Below are positions 61,595 to 64,000 of a stretch of 64,000 nt of DNA, in pieces (positions within the stretch are counted from its first letter, which is position 1; each line of letters starts with the position of its first letter). The stretch covers positions 2,480,001-2,544,000 of the forward strand of contig OW203738.1 of assembly GCA_934045075.1 (NCBI GenBank). Direction: 5' to 3'. A model generated the notes under the pieces. It was not told the origin of the DNA. It ran no database searches and saw only the letters and a program-made list of their open reading frames with translations. This stretch comes from Yponomeuta sedellus. Taxonomy: Eukaryota; Arthropoda; Insecta; Lepidoptera; Yponomeutidae. A program made the translations under genes and the position numbers.

Positions 61595-61910
61595 TTTTTT
61601 AATGCACTAATCCGTGCTAAGGACAATTTAAAAACCTACTTAGAGGCTAAAAAATCCATCCATGTCGGGATTCGAGTCCGCGACCTCTGTACTCGGTACT
61701 CGGGGCTGCAAGTGATGCAAATTACTTCAGCCAGATGTCGCTGCCTGTACGTAATACAGAGAATATTGTAAAGAGGATCGAAATTACGCTGATGCCGGTG
61801 AGTCAGCCATTAGCTCAGTTGTAAAGAGCGCTGGACGCATAGACAGAGGTCACGGGCTTGAATCCCGGCATGGGTGGAATTTCTAGCCTCTAAATGGGTT
61901 TTTAAAACTT
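61595..61910. repeat. SINE-A pair, reverse then forward
   Basis: A reverse tail half (61599-61690: AATGCACTAATCCGTGC, GGGATTCGAGTCCGCGACC) is joined to a nearly full forward copy (61690-61910) that starts in the 5' body. Confidence 0.85.
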
Positions 61911-62010
61911 TGAAATTAAACAAAGTCGGTGGTACATGCGCGCTGGGGATCGAACCTGGTTATCACGCTTGCGAGTCCATTGTCCTACCCACTGAGCTAC
62001 CAATAAAGTA
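61905..62010 (-). repeat. SINE-D core fragment
   Basis: GTCGGTGGTACATGCGCG, GGGGATCGAACCTGG and CCACTGAGCTACC. Confidence 0.7.
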
Positions 62011-62259
62011 CATGACAAAAGGTATTTCCGTCCAAGTGGAAAAGTTTCGCCGCCAGAGACATGAGTTTCGCAAATCGGAGCGGACCCAATTTATCACAAC
62101 TAACTAGGCTACCAATCGGGCTGCGTGATAGATTACTTGGCGAATTGGGAGTTCTTTGCTTTATTTAGGGTTCAATTGGGATGGGAAATGAAGCCTCGAT
62201 TGCAATCATTATTAAATACAATAACTGGACCGTTTTACAGCAGATAAATGTCATTACAC

Positions 62260-62415
62260 TATTTTTTTTTAATGCACTAACCCGTGCTAAGGACAAATTT
62301 AAAAACCAATTTAAATTTTTGCTCAATTGGTAGAGCGCTGGCATGGATAGCCAGAGGTTGCGGGTTCGAATCCCGGCATGGGTGAATTTTTTAGCCTCTA
62401 AATAGGTTTTTAGAT
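62260..62415. repeat. SINE-A pieces
   Basis: AATGCACTAACCCGTGCTAA (reverse extremity) followed by a forward 3' half with GCTCAATTGGTAGAGCGC, GGGTTCGAATCCCGGC and TTAGCCTCTAAATAGG. Confidence 0.8.
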
Positions 62416-63005
62416 AAATGTTAACTCACCGTAAAATGTAAAAGGAAAAAAATAGTTTTATTACCGTGTTTTTGTTCAAACATCTGTAAAGTAACAGTGA
62501 TCGCAAGTAGTTTCTCTTACATTCGTCTAAGAAATACGCGGAACAATACAATTTTGGATATTAATAGCGTTTTTCTTGATAATGACGCATTTTGGTTTGA
62601 TTTTTCTGCGTAACACGGTCCAACTTACGAACAGTTTTTTGCTCACTTAATATCTATGAATAGCTGTCACTTGTTTTTTTTATATATAAAAAAACCCATT
62701 TATCACAATATTATTTAGCTTGGAATCAGTTCTAATAAATTAAAGTAAAATAGAAATATATTAAAATTTTAAAATACAGTAGAATAGAAAAATGAAAATT
62801 AAATAAAAACAATGTTACAATTTTATAACTAAAATATACAATTTTGTGTTTTACCCTGATGCCTTTTCTCTCTCTACTCCGACGAGTAGTCACAAGCAAG
62901 GCACCGGGGTTCAATATTAAAATTCTTAAAATTTAGATTATTCTTTGTGATACGTGATACGCGATCACTTGCTTTTTTGTGCGCGCTTTTGCTAACTCGA
63001 TATCA
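62416..63005. other. No gene seen
   Basis: AT-rich, without repeats shared in the window. Confidence 0.4.
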
Positions 63006-63007
63006 AC

Positions 63008-63090
63008 GCGTTTAAGTCCCCACTGCTGGGGAACGGGTCTCTTCCTACATCGCATGAAGGTTAGGCCATGCTCCACCATGGGGTCCAAGT
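63008..63090 (-). repeat. 5S-derived SINE, 3' fragment
   Basis: TAAGTCCCCACTGCTGGGGA, TCTTCCTACATCGCATG and TCCACCATGGGGTCCAAG. Confidence 0.75.
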
Positions 63091-63324
63091 CCGAATGGAG
63101 GAAACATTATTTTGCGAAATATCTCAATCATTGACAAACCTATTATAAGGCGTTAAGTGCAAATTTTTAACCCATAGTTTGAGCCCAATTTTGTACCACG
63201 TGACTTTATATATAGACTTTACGACAGGTAAGTGTTAATCGAAGAAAAAAGACACGTTTATTTATCTTTTAGCACGGTCTCTCCATTATACTGTAAAACT
63301 CACCAAAACATGGTGAGTTTTACA

Positions 63325-63575
63325 TTGGTGCTAGTGGCATTTTTTCCGAGCCGTTAGTGCTGGTTGTCATGTAATGGCAGTCGTCAAGCCATGTCATAGG
63401 CCTTATGGGCGGCTTGATAACTTCTGACAGTAAGGCCCGCCACTGCCTTACAATCTCCACCAACCCGGACTTGGCCCCCGTGGTGGAGTATGGTCTAACC
63501 TTTCTGCGATGCAAGAAGAGACCCGTGCCCCAGGCAGTGGGGACATACAAAGGGTTGATATCTATGCTATGAAAG
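63325..63575 (+). repeat. 5S-derived SINE, 3' two-thirds
   Basis: From GGTGCTAGTGGCATTTTTTC through GGCGGCTTGATAACTTCTGA to GGGGACATACAAAGGGTTG and ATATC. The head is truncated. Confidence 0.8.
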
Positions 63576-63904
63576 CAAAGGCACTCCAATCCGACCCTGC
63601 AATATGTTGAACCGACGGAATCCTTCCATAATTTATTTAATTGTCCGCTTGGTAACGCGATCACTTAGACACGCTCGACGCAATCTTGCGAAGCTACGAT
63701 TAGTTTATAAGATCAGTTATTGAATCAATCTCTAACCGATTAGAGCGATTCATGTCTTTTGTTGATGATTTTCGGTAATCAGATTTCGGTACTCCCTTGT
63801 TGGAATTGTTTCAGGGAATAACTCATCTGTTACAATAGATATAGTTTTGGAGATATGAAATTGGTAAAAACTACTACATACATACATACTCGTATGTACA
63901 TACA

Positions 63905-64000
63905 CGAAGCATTCGTGGCCTAGTTGAACTGACTGATTGGAATCAATCACTTGAGTTAAGCAACAACAGGCGCGGTATGTGCAGGATGGGTGATCGTCCA
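63905..64000 (+). repeat. 5S-derived SINE head, cut by window end
   Basis: GAAGCATTCGTGGCCTAG, AATCAATCACTTGAGTTAAG, CAACAACAGGCGCGG and GCAGGATGGGTGATCGTCC. It keeps the full box C region deleted from 53870-54217. Confidence 0.85.

Overview
The window is nuclear DNA from an insect, most likely a moth or butterfly. It is AT-rich and intron-containing, and most of it is a mosaic of old dispersed repeats. The only host gene I can support is a Shaw-family (Kv3) voltage-gated potassium channel on the minus strand. Its S3-S5 exon lies at 40761-41075 and its pore exon at 6814-7023, both in phase 0, so about 33.7 kb of the window is one intron. Downstream of the pore exon, between 4.28 and 6.57 kb, lie four decayed copies of that exon, each with a damaged or missing selectivity filter.

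Inside the channel intron sits a complete Polinton/Maverick element at 15631-32030 (16,400 bp). It has the expected AG...CT ends, terminal inverted repeats of about 137 bp, and a perfect 6-bp target duplication (ATAAGC). Its left arm carries a degenerate tandem array. The plus strand then carries a spliced small gene, a protein-primed family B DNA polymerase and a second spliced small gene. Converging from the right end, the minus strand carries a packed series: FtsK/HerA-type packaging ATPase, a 314-aa conserved protein, a 120-aa coiled-coil protein, chromodomain integrase, PLA2-like virion protein, adenain-like protease, penton-like minor capsid, a 48-aa basic ORF, hexon-like major capsid and a 162-aa exonuclease-like protein. 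None of the recognised ORFs is broken. The gene set covers replication, integration, packaging, capsid and maturation, so the element looks virus-like and young.

Four of the minus-strand junctions are exact 4-nt ATGA stop/start overlaps. This would suit coupled translation of polycistronic mRNAs, and AATAAA signals divide the cluster into probable transcription units. The terminal repeats are themselves imperfect palindromes. Both small plus-strand genes have an intron at or just after the start codon.

The remainder (1-15.6 kb and 32-64 kb) is mostly repeats: four tRNA-derived SINE families (A to D here), a 5S-rRNA-derived SINE in more than ten copies, RTE-like and other LINE 3' ends, Lep1-like Helitron ends, several foldback MITEs, and a palindromic element whose A-rich end and unequal target duplications suggest retroposition of a hairpin RNA. 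Head-to-head inverted duplications recur in unrelated repeats. Family letters and R-numbers are labels made for this window, not database names.
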